Part shown: piece after piece, positions 33,231 through 45,209 of the stretch | How positions within the stretch are numbered: the first letter of the stretch is position 1 | How the letters are laid out: each line of letters opens with the position of its first letter | Assembly: GCF_027744825.2 (NCBI RefSeq) | Contig: NC_071347.1 | Location: 21,214,001-21,278,000, forward strand | Source: Synchiropus splendidus | Lineage: Eukaryota > Chordata > Actinopteri > Syngnathiformes > Callionymidae | DNA length: 64,000 bases | Direction: 5' to 3' | Translations under genes and position numbers: made by a program | The notes under the pieces: model-generated | The model's database searches: none | What the model was told of the DNA's origin: nothing | The model's input: the letters and a program-made list of their open reading frames with translations, nothing else

Positions 33231-35087
33231 CAGAGAAACCCAACATAATCTTCAGGTATTTGGGACTTGACCAGTGCTATGACCAACATCCCGATCTTCA
33301 CCCCGGGACAGTGTGTGACGCCCATATCCACTTCAGATCGGATCAAAATCATCGCACATTTCCTTCAAGAAGTGCCGCTGACATGGAGTGGGGATTGTGT
33401 TTTAGAATGCCCTGCCTGTCACAGAGGGCCATGAGTGCACGAACCCTGACAGTTGCAAAATAAATGGTTTGATTTCCAAAAGGAGACCGGGCCATTGTTT
33501 TCCTTTAACATGTGCTGACAAATGTTTTCTCTTTTTCAGCGGCGATAAATGAAAACAGATTTTTTGAATAAACAGTAACATCCAAAGAGGCTGTCATCAC
33601 AGCTTGGTCTTTAGAAATCGAACACTACCTTTCTTGTCAAGAAAAAGCAAAACCAGTGGATGAAATAAAACAAACAGAGAAGGTTTGCGGAGGAATAAGA
33701 TCCCTGGTCTGATAGAGCCATATTCAAAATAAATGATTTTAGAACGACAGCTCAGATACTTGGAGATAAATTGTACACCGTGTTGTTGGTCCAAAAATGA
33801 CAATGGCTTTTCAAAAGGAGGGGAAAGTGAGTTGCAAACATTACTTTTCGCCCTATTGTTTTCTGTTCTCTAAATCTTGTTGTCAATCTGGCCGAATACC
33901 TAACCAAGTTAAGGCTGCCTCTCTCTGCTCTCACTGGCATTCTCGTGTGATAGAGCGGCCTTGTTCCCTCGTGCGCTGCGTGAATTCAGCCCATTAAGGT
34001 TTGCGAGACAGAATTCAGCAGCAAACCTGTAATTCAGTTCCTAAACGTAGCAAATGCATTACTTTCAATAGAGATTCTCAAGGAGGCAGCATGATTGACA
34101 TTCAAAACAAGTTCAGCACCGACAGAAAAACAGCAATCATTCAAGCGTTTTTAATTTACTCGTGGGTGAAATTCCAATAATTACGACAAGGTTCATGAAT
34201 TTTCTTTCTCAGAAATACATAATATGGTCAAAACTTTCACTCCCACTGTTTATATAGGACAGGATATTTCTACCTAAAATTAATAAATCCTGCGGTATAA
34301 TAAGCAGCAAAGTAGCTTGTTTACCGATCAGATGGCCAAAAAGAGAACATTAAAAAAGTATAAATGGTTTTCATTTTCGTTTTGTCAGGAAATAGGTTTT
34401 ATTCTTGAATTTGGAATGAAGATTTTATTTTTTAATATGCATAAATTGAATTGCTAGAGTCCCTGATTTAAACACACCATTTCAGTTGAACAGATCAATA
34501 CAGAGAGTGACAAACCTGCATCACAATAGCTGGAGGTTTTCGCTACAACAGTTGGTCGGACATCTGCTAGACAACATCCCGAGATCAATGGTAACACATA
34601 CAGTCATACGACGTCACAACCTGACAGAAGATCAGATACTCATGTCAAAGTGCTCTCATGAAAAAAATTTAAAAATGGAATAAGATATTTTACTCACCGG
34701 CGAGACAAATAACTACTTAAATTAACGCTTTTTTATATATAGATAGACAGATAGAGATCTTCTGCTGCGACTTCAGATTAAAGAGTTATTAAATAAGAGT
34801 GAAAAAAGAAAGACGCCTCATAAAAATTCTTTAACATCCAGACAAGACGCTGAAAAACAAAGTAACTTTATGTGTTGCTCTTTGAACTTAATACTGACAT
34901 CATCAACACGTTAGACCAAGCTCCTAAACACAAAGAATTTCTATACAATTTGACAACAGCTCCTCTTGTGCATCTTATTTTGCATCTTTATTCATTTAGT
35001 GTTAACATTCTTTTAAAGATTATTTATTAAAGGAAAAAAAATGCATCCACATATTTAGTCTTGAATACTTATGTGCTTAGGAGCAGC
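33231..35087. other. non-coding DNA with a candidate conserved block at 33930-34150
   Basis: The block around CATTAAGGTTTGCGAGACAG and CAGCAAACCTGTAATTCAG is GC-balanced and free of repeats, in the style of developmental enhancers. A minus-strand donor-like GTGAGT occurs at 34693 without a matching acceptor. Nothing else is recognisable. Confidence 0.25.
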
Positions 35088-35195
35088 ACTCCGGTTTCAT
35101 CCCACTGTCCAAACATGTACAGAGGCTATGGCGTGTGTTACCTTTCCAGGATGTCCCTGACTTTCACATTCACGTACCTGCGATAGGCTCAGTCC
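35088..35195 (-). repeat. interspersed teleost repeat fragment (reverse)
   Basis: CACTCCGGTTTCATCCCACT, GTCCAAACATGTA and CTGCGATAGGCTCAGTCCC correspond to the common fish repeat read in the direction CTCCGGTTTCCTCCCAC...GATAGGCTCCAGCC. It is the opposite orientation to the copy at 4044. Confidence 0.55.
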
Positions 35196-35196
35196 C

Positions 35197-35310
35197 ACAA
35201 GGGGCCGACATTTTAAAGAAGGTATTTATAGCTCATGTGGGCCGAAAAGAACGACTCGCTGCGTAGGATTCAGTCCCCCGGCCTTGAGTTTGACAAACAT
35301 GCCTTGACCC
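35197..35310 (+). mobile_element. hAT-like relic
   Basis: GTCCCCCGGCCTTGAGTTTG followed by ACAAACATGCCTTGA matches the end of common fish hAT elements (CCCCCGGCCTTGAGTTTGACA). The left end was not clearly located. Confidence 0.45.
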
Positions 35311-35879
35311 AGAGCAGTTTGATTTCCACAAACGTCTAGGTGTATGGGAAAGAAGGCAGCCGGGGCTTTGCACTACGAGGGACAGGCGCCGTCACGTTGG
35401 CCAAACGGACGACACTGCGGCACCGTGCCGTATGTGAGCTGCGCATGAAGCTGGACACACCAGATTTGACACAGTTTGGAATTACCAATACGGCTGAATG
35501 ATTTGGGTCATTGCGTCTCAGCTTCTAAAAACCTGGGAGAAATTGTAAGACGTGCGTCACATATATGTTACATAACATTTAATTTTAGCGCTCCATTTCC
35601 AGTCAGAAGGACCAACCAATGCTCCACTTTCTATACATTATGACGTCATAAATGACGGTTCAGTCGACACAGGTTGAAGACATAAAAAAATACAATAATG
35701 CACTGGGTTTATATTGTAGCAATTCATTATTACATCACATAGTTGTCGAGTCTATGTGGAATTATGGCGCATGTTATGCATTTTTTCTAATTCGAAGCGA
35801 CTGTAAACAAGGTATCACGTGACACGCGAGCAGGGTCATCGAGTGCAAGGAAGCTGGAAAGTTGACAGATTGGCTCTTT

Positions 35880-36360
35880 AAACGTGAAACCGCGACGGAA
35901 GTGTTTATTTGGAGCAAATACACCGGAGGTTGGTGTGAACGCCAGTGAGCGTGATGTCGCCGAGTTGGTCGGTGAGAAGTCTGTTGTATGTCCCAGGGCT
36001 AGCGTGTTTTCAAGAGGACACCGAGGGTCAAACGCACCCGGAAATGAAAGTTGTTGACTCACCGAAAGCGAGCGGCTCGTCCCGTCCGTCCTCAACGCTC
36101 CAGAGCGGGATGAGAAACCGGTGGCGTGACGGGTGTCGAGCGAGGGAAGACGCTCCACAGAGCCGCGCAAGTGCGCGTCGTGTCGTGCCGTGGCTTTATT
36201 GAGTTAAAATTGCCTGGAAAGTGGCGGGAGGCGCGAGGACGGGATTAGCGCGCGCGCGCACGCCCCACCGAAAGCCTTTGATCGGCTTCATCCGTGTCAC
36301 GCGCGGCTGCTGTCCTCCGTGTTGACAGTGACGCCGCTGACGTGACGTCGGAAGATGATC
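35880..36360. promoter_or_regulatory. CpG island, probable promoter
   Basis: The densest CpG region in the window, with sharp edges against AT-rich DNA. It contains ETS-like sites (GACGGAAGTG, ACCCGGAAAT, GTCGGAAGAT), an NRF1-like GCGCAAGTGCGC, GCGCGCGCGCACGC, and CRE-like TGACGTGACGTC. On the minus strand, GCTTTCG|GTGAGT makes a consensus first-exon donor at 36062. On the + strand, an ATG at 35954 (ATGTCGCCGAGTTGGTCG) is followed by GTGAGA. The motif set is that of constitutive bidirectional promoters. No recognisable protein start could be assigned. Confidence 0.55.
36063..36300 (-). other. candidate first (non-coding) exon, minus strand
   Basis: From the CpG island leftwards the minus strand reaches the donor TTTCG|GTGAGT. 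No ATG opens a long frame here; the frame open at the donor (SLDTRHATGFSSRSGALR) starts without ATG. So if transcribed, this is most likely a 5' UTR exon. The 5' end is arbitrary. It would be the natural first exon for the minus-strand exon candidates at 28.3, 27.0, 25.2 and 15.7 kb. Confidence 0.25.
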
Positions 36361-37851
36361 ATTCAGCACCCGAGAGCTTCATGTCGTTCCAGCACCAGCC
36401 AAGGTTTGACATGAGAAAACCAAGGAGAAGGAAAAGATACATTTCAGGGTTGAACTGCTCCTGCATTCCCTTTCATTCCCTTTAATGAAATACTTCACAT
36501 TTCATGCTGCATCACGCTGTTTTCAAACATGAAATGAGAATATTGAGAAAAGAAGAAAATGAAAAATATACCAAACAAAAACAGGTGAATCAAAAATGCA
36601 ACTGTAAATAAAAATAAATATCACTTTAACTCTTGCAAACAAGACACACATAGTCTTACTGACATGTTTTCAATCATTTGATTTTACAGGTGTCAGCTAC
36701 TAGACTTGACCCGACAACCTTCATGTGCACTACAGAGGATGAACACACTGAGTCAGAGTTTTCCCAACATGGCGGCCGTGGTCCATACAGTTACCTGTGT
36801 TGATGGTGATGGAAGGAGGTGAAACCCCAATGGTGTTCTCTGACACCCACATGATCCATCCTGCCACAGGAAGTGCATATGCTGCTGCGCTTTTACCACC
36901 GTATTTCACTGGTATTTTCTCTTGTGTTGCTCTTCATCCATCATTTATAATGTTTCCTGTGATTCTTTTTTTTTTTGTCACACAGCAATTTAGACCACAC
37001 AGATGACTACGTAACACTGTGACGCACCCCACCCCAAAATGATAATAATAAAAAAAGAATCAGACTGCTCAAAACTGCTTGATGACATTATTTAGATTTC
37101 TTTGAAATAAATAAACATAATTATTGTATTTTGGTGATTCCAATGATGATAAATTTTTTAAAATACATTTTTTGATAAATTTGATTGCATTCATTTTTTA
37201 TCAATGATGGAATTTAAGATTTTATTTTATAGTATTTTTTTATTAACAATAAAAAAAACATTTACTGACAAATGCAAGCCCTTGTCCTGTTTTATGGGAA
37301 CATTTTTGGAAAAACATTTTTGTTTGTCAAAGTCAAAGGTGAATTATTCATCAAATTCTAAAAAACAATTAAAATAAAATAAAATACATTAATGAAATAT
37401 TTCCCTGGCACACATTTCATACATATTACCTCATGTTAATTTTTAAATCTGACCAGCTAAGTATGTCACATTCAACCACTGATTTAGTTTTCAAGGTCAG
37501 TTTAATCACAATTAATTGTGGTGACTCTCCAAACTTCTGGCTGTGAATAAAAGCATTCGGTGCTTATGTTTATCCAGAAACATTTTAAATATATGTAATA
37601 TTTCAGGACCATTTCACGTCCATAAATCAACAAGTGGAAATTAATTGATAATATAGTTTTCATCGGTTAAAAAAAAAAAAAGATTTCACATGCAAGACAT
37701 GAAACTTGTACAAATGTGTGTATATTGCAATACATTTTCAAATACACTTTCATTTGCGATTAATTCCATCCTCTTTTTTATTCCTCTGCAAGAATGCAAA
37801 GCAGGATTTCACTCATAAATGTAACATTTATTTTCTTATATTCACTTATTA
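36361..37851. other. non-coding DNA
   Basis: A + strand acceptor (CATTTGATTTTACAG) ends at 36690, followed by a 45-codon open frame that includes CAACATGGCGGCCGTG and ends near a weak donor GTGAAA at 36819. This is not strong enough for an exon call. From 37000 to 37850 the DNA is AT-rich with nothing recognisable. Confidence 0.3.
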
Positions 37852-37910
37852 GGGGACACCCTGGACAGGTCTCCAGTTTGGCACATGTGGGAGGAAATCT
37901 GAGTGCCAGG
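37852..37910 (+). repeat. interspersed teleost repeat, internally deleted
   Basis: GGGGACACCCTGGACAGGTC, CTCCAG and then CACATGTGGGAGGAAATCTG plus GAGTGCCAGGA join two parts of the common fish repeat that are normally about 80-100 bp apart. The middle is missing. Confidence 0.6.
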
Positions 37911-39245
37911 ACTACACCTCCATGGCAATGAGGATATCTCACATCTGTTTGGTGCGTTTGGCATCAACATAAACGTGGGTTTTGTTGTGCGGTGTGAACA
38001 TGAATCCCAGCATTCGCAGCGAACCTCAGTGAGGCCTGCGCCGGGGACGAGTCCCTGCGGCGCCTTCGCCGTCCTCGGGGATGTTGCTGACTCGAGGGAC
38101 ACTCAGAATAACTCTCACTCGATCTTCTGTCGCACCTGTTGCTTTAACAGTGAACACAGGCCGCACTCGAGACACCCAAACAAGTTCCTGCCTGGCAACA
38201 CGTCCGCGTGCCGCCCACCTCCCAGCTGTACCTGGCACATCCAGGTGTTGGCTCCTCCATCACTTGGAAGCTGCGGCGCAAACCGCGTCGACCTCATGCT
38301 GCATGCAGAGACAAGGGTAATGAGATTAGCTGCGCATGAGTGTGACTGTCGTTCGTGACGTGTCCTCTCCAGAGTGTGTGCTCGCGGGCTCATGTGACAA
38401 GATCGCCACAGAGGGACGAGGAAGGATTATTGGCCGGGGTGACCGGGTTCACAGGCCCAGGGCGAGAGCCAGAAACAGCCAGCCTGGCAAGAGGAAATAA
38501 TAGAAATGTAAATGATTTATGGTGAGAACACTCCTGATGAGTCATTCGGGTCAAGTCTTGTTTGGATGACAGCAACAAACCGTCAGAACGGCAGCGCTTA
38601 TTTGAGCAGGGGAAACAGAGACGGCAGTGGAGAGAGCGGTTGTTACTTAAATTAAAGCCAGAGAAGAGCAGACTTCCACTCATCTTGCTTTTATATAAAC
38701 CACGCATTGTCTTCAGACGTGTTCTGTCGTCCGCTGACGTCATCGTCCTCTGGCTGTTACTGACATTCTTGCTCTCCTGGTGGCGTGACTCGGAGGACGC
38801 GGCGTGTGTCCGTCGGCATGACGTCAGGCGTGAGAGACGGTGCAGGAGGCGGAGCCTCTGGGGCCACACCTGATGGGAAATGAGAGAGGAAAAGATAGTT
38901 GCTGCTGAACGACAGATATCACTGATCATGTCGATCTAAGGCGGAGTCGTTCGTAACAGCTAGCAGGACACCACTGACTCCACCTGGGACTTTAGCAGGA
39001 AGCTCAACAAAGCTACGTTTTTTTTAAATTTTTTTTACGATTACTCCTCAGATACATTTGCAGAAATGTGGATTCATTGTTAGCGGTGACTCTCAACATT
39101 TTTTTTAGAATCATAATGTGCAATTTTAACGATAATTGGGGATTTATCATAAATAATCTTAATCCATGTACTGAATGAATGTTTGAAATGTAACAAGTGC
39201 CTCCACGTACAGCCACTGATTTTAATAATAATAATTGTCTAAATA
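37911..39245. other. non-coding DNA, GC-rich at 38020-38400
   Basis: The GC-rich stretch has open frames on both strands, but none has splice-site support or a recognisable protein. Two CRE-like TGACGTCA sites lie at 38736-38743 and 38819-38826. Confidence 0.3.
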
Positions 39246-39400
39246 CAGTGGTACCTCGGTTTTCGAACGTCCCAGACTTCGATCAAAACGGAGTTTGAAC
39301 AAAAATTTAGAGATTTTTTTGCTTCGGATTTCGAACGTAAATCCAGAACTCGAACGCCCCCGAAAAAAGCCGGAAAAAACATGACGTGCGCAGCCTGACC
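39246..39400 (+). mobile_element. pogo/Tigger- or mariner-like element end
   Basis: After a TA, the sequence CAGTGGTACCTCGGTTTTCG begins, continued by CGAACGTCCCAGACTTCG and AGAACTCGAACGCCCCCG. This CAGTGGTACCTCGG start is typical of TA-inserting fish transposons and resembles Tigger-type ends. No matching inverted end was found nearby, so it is truncated and the right limit is approximate. Confidence 0.6.
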
Positions 39401-39730
39401 AGCTGAGCCACAAGGCGCTTTGTTATTGTGTATAACTCAGCCTCTGTATGCAGACGTGTCCCGTTAGCTCCATTTACTGACTGTTTTTTCTTCATATTGA
39501 GGTGTAAAACCTTTCCTGTCTCCACACTGGACCGTGGTAGAGTGTCACAGGGGAGGTGCTGGAGCGCTCACTCCAGGGTTTGATGTCCTGTTGTGGGCTG
39601 GAGCTGGGACAGGGATGAGGCGAGTCTGGGACAGAGCGTGACTTGGTTTATGACTTTGTCACAGCCAAACTGCACAGAAGCGCACATTCAGAGCTGGACA
39701 CGCACCGGGCACCTCTTCACTTCTTTCGCA

Positions 39731-39882
39731 CTCTGAAGGCGTCAAAGAGCAACTATCGTCAAGTGACTTTGCCATTCCCAACCCCCTCCCCGCTTGTACA
39801 GAAGCACACGGAAGGGTGGCCACAATGTCAACATAGGACACGAAGTTCACTTGAGGATAGTCGCTATTTGACGCCTTGGGAG
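39731..39882. mobile_element. 152-bp MITE with 35-bp inverted repeats
   Basis: The left arm 39731-39765 (CTCTGAAGGCGTCAAAGAGC...) and the right arm 39848-39882 are reverse complements over 35 bp with about 5 mismatches. The core GGCGTCAAATAGCGACTATC is shared with the related sequence at 52678-52722. The inner part ACATAGGACACGAAGTTCAC also resembles 52480-52505. The superfamily is not assigned. Confidence 0.75.
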
Positions 39883-42800
39883 TGAGGATGGGTTTATACA
39901 CTGCCCCTGCAGCACCAGGAATGCTAGTTGTCAAAAGATGGCCTTGGCAAATTAAGTTGCAAGTCACGATAGCTATGAGGACAATGGATGGAGGAGGAGA
40001 GACAATAGGGTCTGGTTACATCATCCTCACCAGACGTCTGCGTGTGTCTGGGAACACCTTGGTGACTCAGACTCCTTAACAATGGAGAGATTATGTAAAA
40101 TACATATTTACACATTGATTGTCTGAAGTTTGGAAAGAGCCACTCAGCTTTCTGTTCCCCTCAACAGCACTGACTCTCGAGCTAAGAAGCATCGAAAAAC
40201 GATGCTAACCAAAGTATCGTATTTGATGACAGTAATGATGCATTTTGATTTCATTTTGAGTGAGCTTGTGCTGAATGAGTTATTCAACGCAACAAACTGT
40301 TGAACTTAAAATGGGAGTCGGCGATGCGACATGTTTGATCGCAGCCTCCGCTAGTGAGACGTCTGTATCGCAGCAAATGCCCAAGCCGAAACATCTGAAC
40401 TTCTGCGTCAAGTTGTGGCGTGCGTAACAAATCAGAGCCCAGATGACACAGCGACGCTACGCAGAGCGGGAAGATTCATCAACAAGAAGAAGTGAAATGG
40501 ACGAGAAGCTGATCGTAGCTGTTGCTGGCATTCAAGACTTACCGATCTGATGGTCCCAGAGACAGTGGTGCCCAGATCTGTAACATACTTTTACAGTCAA
40601 TACAAGGCTCCTTCTTCGATCCCCCCACATTGACCTCGCACCAACTTTTCATCGGATTGACCAACTTTTTTAAGGCACCTTGAGTGGAGAGGGGAAGTCG
40701 ATCAATAGCTGCCTTAAGTCTCTTATGCGGACTCTTGTTCGGACGACTTTTAAGTCGAGTTTTCTGCACCTTTACTTCCGCTCTTGGGTCTGGAGTGACT
40801 CTGCAGAAGAGACCAGAGAGCTGTACGTTACAAAGATTTACCCTTCATCAGAATGAACATGTTCAGATTTAACTTACCGATATATCGGCCCTAAAGAGCC
40901 TGATTCCGTCCCCCAGCTGAGCAGACATCTGATTTTGCTGCGGGCATTTTTCCTGCATGGAGACAAGTTAATATGCAGATTTGGGAACCAACCTGAATGG
41001 CTGGATTGTTCGAACAACCTTGAATGCACGTATCCTCTCTATCCTGGCTGCGCTCGGCTCCAGACAATGACTCCTCTGACTTGATTAGGAGTCCAGACAC
41101 AACATGCTTGCAAATGCAAAGCACTTGATATTTAGACGAAGGATTAAGACCCGCTTGTGCCATGGCGTCTTCTGGGGTGTAGCGTTAAGGTGTGTGTGTG
41201 TGTGTGTGTGAGTGTGAGAGAAGGAGAAAGAGAGCGGTAGCTTGTTGTTTATTGTGGCAGCTCTTCACATTCTAAGTCCTGCTTATCAGTAAACAGAATC
41301 CTTCAGCATAGTTCCTTTTTGAATAAGTCCACTCTGAACAAAGACGGCTTTCTTGGCGGTGTGTGAACCCTGATGGTTGAGGACTGGATTTTAATTAAAA
41401 ACTGAAAATGAACCGATGTATTTTTGATGGGTTTTCATTTGTTGAACTGTTAAATGGAAGTCGGTGTTTTTAACTGTCCTCCGATGAAGTGTATATGCAG
41501 AGCGTCTGGACAAGAGGTCATCTTGAAGAGGCTCAGAGGAGAGCCGCCAATCCTTCCCACGGAGTGGAGTCTGTTCAGGCGACTATGGCAACGTAGATTT
41601 CCCCAGCAGTCGACAGTGGGAAAGCCGAGGTTTCTTGGCTGTCGGCGGGAAGATGGAACGTTCAGTGACGGACAGGTCTTTCCTCCACAACAATCACTGA
41701 AACCTCAACTTTCTGAAACCAGGGTCCAAAATCAGATTGGACATGTTTGTCTGCACAACCAAGCCGCAACGTCTGGAAAACAGTGACGGAATTCATACCT
41801 CATGTCCAACTGAGGAACGACGTGTTTCAAAGTGAAGATAAGAAGCACCATTTTAATAACTGGTGAAAACCTTGATTTTTTTTTTTTTTCAAACCTGAGT
41901 CTATTAAAAAAAGAGAAACAAAAACTTCAAGAGCAACTTCGTCACAATGAAGGCAGATCAAGGCTGCCCTTGAAAATAAATGTGTTTTAATTAAAACAGT
42001 TGAGTTTTATCTACTATCTTTCCACTATTAATTATCACTTTGCTGCAAAAATATGATTTAAGCATTATGAAATATAATAACAGGTGTTTGGTTGACATGA
42101 ATTATACAGCTCGCTTCGGATAAAAAAAGTAAATTCAGGGTGAAGTGTCACCCATAATCACAGCTCAACCTCACGGTCGGTCCACACGGTCTCTGATGTA
42201 GTTTTCATTCTGTCATTTTTCCCTCCGTACTTTTCAATGATTGAATGGCTGAAAGAAGAAGAATTTTGCTTAAAAAAAAAAAGTGGAGGGAAAAGTTGGG
42301 GTTTGTTGTGGACAAGAAAACCCTGCCCCGACAGCTTGGTGAATGGATGTGAATGAACAATTGTTAAAGGCAACTCGGAAATACCGGCTACTATTTCCGG
42401 AAAACATGTTGAATTAGTCAGTCATTTCGCTCTAATAAATAACACGTAATCGTCAGCATATTGTGGCCGATTCTCCCACTGAGTAGCGTCATGAAAAGCT
42501 GGTGTTTTCTCATTCATCTCCGCCTCATCTGACGTTTGCCATGTGCGCCCAGGACCACCAGCCCCACAGACAATAAATGCTGCGTGAAATCGAACAAGAG
42601 CGTAAATCAAAAGTGGCATTTGAAACTCCTGGCCGTCGGGAACTTTCTCACAATCGTGCCAGTCTGTTAACTTTCACAGCCAGCTCCTCTGGAAAACATG
42701 TTCATTAAATTCCCAGCGGGGGTCCCTACGTGGGCTTCACCCTGTCATTGACGGACGCATGAATGACTCAATATGCGTCTGGGTTTGTAACCTGCGAGGG

Positions 42801-44772
42801 CTTAAGAAAAAGCCCCGGAGACAATGGGGACTAAGGCCGAGCTGCACAGCCTTCAGTCCAAACAAAATCTCATTGTTCCTGTTTTTCCACAGTGCCCACG
42901 TCCGCCTCAACCCCCCCCACCCTCGAAGGAACCTCTGTTCACTGTCCCTCCCCGGCCTCTGTTCTGCGCCATCTCTCAGTGTTGTTAGCAAGGCTGGTAA
43001 TTAAACAGGGCTGCCTCTCAATTTCGGCTGCTCAGTGGGGGGAGTCGCTCCACGAAATGCACTCCTCATTGGGAGTCCAGACGGCAGTTGATGAGGGATT
43101 ATCCGCCGGCAGAGGCCTGGCATCCTCCCCTCCGCAGTCTTCAATTCGCTCACTTCACGGTGATGTGTAGGGTGGACTTGCCCCTACCTTTCCCACGGCT
43201 TCCCCACAAACGTCACATATTGAAACACTTGTTACCATTTTGCCGGCGCCTAATCCAGGATGCATCGGGTTAATTGGTTTGGAATATGCGCCAAACTGTC
43301 CTCTGGTTCCGTTGTGTAAATCCGCCGCGCGGCCGCAGCCTGACAGGAATTAGAACGAGGGGCTGCAGAACTCACGTCTCACTTTCGTGGCTGGCTTTTG
43401 CTTCTGGAATAAATCTTGGATTGGATTTATGATGAGGAGATCATTGGTCTGGGAGAAACTGCAGGCAGAACATCGCGAGAGACGCCTTGCCCGCCTCCTT
43501 GGTGAGGTGGGGACGGTGACAGGCGAGCGCGGACGTCTTCGCTCTGGCTGCCGCCCCTCTGACCCCATGGTTCGGCTGAGCAGTGGTGGATGGATGGAGA
43601 GATAGTTCAAGATGAGGGGTCACTTAGATTTAGAAGTCCATCTGGTTTACAGTTTTCTATGTTGATTCTGAAAGTAGGAGCTTCTGCCATCAAGTCAACT
43701 GAGGTGACTTGGATATACGGCTTTGCCAGGAGGTCGATGGGCACCATTGTTGTCGGCCAAACATCTTTGTCTTGCTGCCTAAAAGTTCCGCATCACTTGA
43801 TGATACAGCCCTGGATTCAACTCATTACCAAGCTCAGGCTTTCTGGAAAACCTTCCAGAGATTTTGAATGAGAAGCGCTGCCGCGTGCCACTTGGTGGCC
43901 CATTGGGTCGGTGCACATTTTTATAAGAGGTGAAAAGGTCAGCTCTTGTTTGCGCAGCTGATGTTCCAAAGTACAGGACTTCCACGAAGTTCGGCTTGCG
44001 AGCCGGCTAATGTTCTTAGACAGAGGTTGCCTGTCGCTGCCTGCTGGACCTGTTGCGTCCACAGCCCGGCATCGGATAAGTGGTTGAGGATGAGATTAGA
44101 TGTGGATTAATTAGGAGATTTCTCGAGGTCTTTGAAGCGCAGCTGTGCAGATCTCAGCTGGAACTCACCTCTTCTAGGATGAGGTGCGTGTTTTCACCCC
44201 CCAGTATTCCCAGCACTGGTGACATTTGGGACCTCTATAGACGGAGATGCCCCACCGAGCCAAGTATAAAACGCCTGTGACTTATTCATTACAGCGAGTT
44301 GATCCTCAGACAGATGGTGGCAGACGCCTCAATGGTGTCTCAGCCAAGGAGGTTGTGTTTCGTCTGTCTGTTGGTCTGTGTTCAAAATAACTTCAACAAA
44401 AGTTTGAAGTTTTTAGCAAAGAGACATGGATGGGTTACTACGGGTGGGATCCCGATGCCCCTCTGGATCCTGGAGTTTTCTTAGGTATACTTGAACGTTT
44501 GACATGTGACAACCTAATCTCCACCGAATCCGGAAGCGGTGCAGAGGCTTTTCAGACGGAATATCCTGTTTCCACTGGCTGTGGAGCAACGATTATATTT
44601 TGTGGATCATTTTATTTTAGCGGAGCTCCACACAGCACCACAGAGGTGAGACTCATTCCAACAGGAATCAGTGAAAGGCGATGTGAATCTGGGACACTTT
44701 CATAATGAAACACTATGTGTCCACATTAAGAGCGTTTTACTGTGAAAGAGCAGCGTAAGGTGATGTCATAAC
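39883..44772. other. non-coding DNA rich in candidate conserved elements
   Basis: Several GC-balanced, repeat-free stretches carry homeobox- and Oct-like words: 40890-41170 (TTAATATGCAGATTTGGG, CTTGCAAATGCAAAG), 42420-42630 (GCAGCATTTATTGTCTGTGG on the minus strand), 42960-43280 (GGTAATTAAACAGGGCTGCC) and 44080-44290 (GATTAATTAGGAGATTTC-like). A TG run lies at 41190-41211. No exon or promoter is convincing. Conservation is inferred from appearance only. Confidence 0.3.
41190..41211. repeat. (TG)n microsatellite
   Basis: Eleven perfect units, followed by an AGTGTGAGAG tail. Confidence 0.9.
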
Positions 44773-45060
44773 TAGGGGTGGTATTCGATTAAAAAAAATC
44801 TAATTAATTATAGAATTTGTGATTAATTTATCTCAATTAATTTATTTCTTAATTTTTAGCAGTTTAATGGTATAAGAATATTTGCCACAAGAAGCCACAT
44901 TTTTCAGTTGGAATGAATTTGGTATTTTACTGAATCAAATGATGGCGCCATCCATACATTTTTAAACATCAAAATATTGTTTATTTTGCATCAGTTTGAC
45001 AACAGCACAATAAATCAGGATGGTGTCTATATTCGAGTTTTTATATCACCTTATTAAAAC
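44773..45060 (+). mobile_element. interspersed repeat of the GATTAAAAAA-ATTAATTA type
   Basis: TAGGGGTGGTATTCGATTAA followed by ATCTAATTAATTATAGAATT is the start of a well-known fish dispersed repeat, probably a hAT non-autonomous element (TAGGGGTG...CGATTAAAAA...TAATTAATTA). The right end is not identifiable; the limit is set where the characteristic sequence fades. Confidence 0.5.
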
Positions 45061-45162
45061 TAAAAAATGTCTTGAAAATATTTGTATCAGAATTTCAATT
45101 TAATAAGAATTTCAAGTAAATTCAGAGTAGTTGAAACCCTGGACATTGTGTAGTGAAAAACC

Positions 45163-45209
45163 TCCCTGAACCAAAGCAACAGATGCTTTTGTTTGCTTTG
45201 GTTCAGGGA
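45163..45209. repeat. perfect hairpin, 17-bp stem and 13-nt loop
   Basis: TCCCTGAACCAAAGCAA (45163-45179) is exactly complementary to 45193-45209. The loop is 13 nt. It may be an internal palindrome of the neighbouring repeat or a small RNA hairpin. The stem is shorter than a normal microRNA precursor. Confidence 0.85.

Noticed and set aside
36691..36818. + strand exon downstream of the CpG island
   Set aside because: A fair acceptor and CAACATGGCGGCC context are present, but the donor (GTGAAA) is weak and neither frame is recognisable.
37903..38358. 151-codon + strand frame
   Set aside because: It starts inside the common dispersed repeat at 37852 and continues through GC-rich DNA with frames open on several strands.
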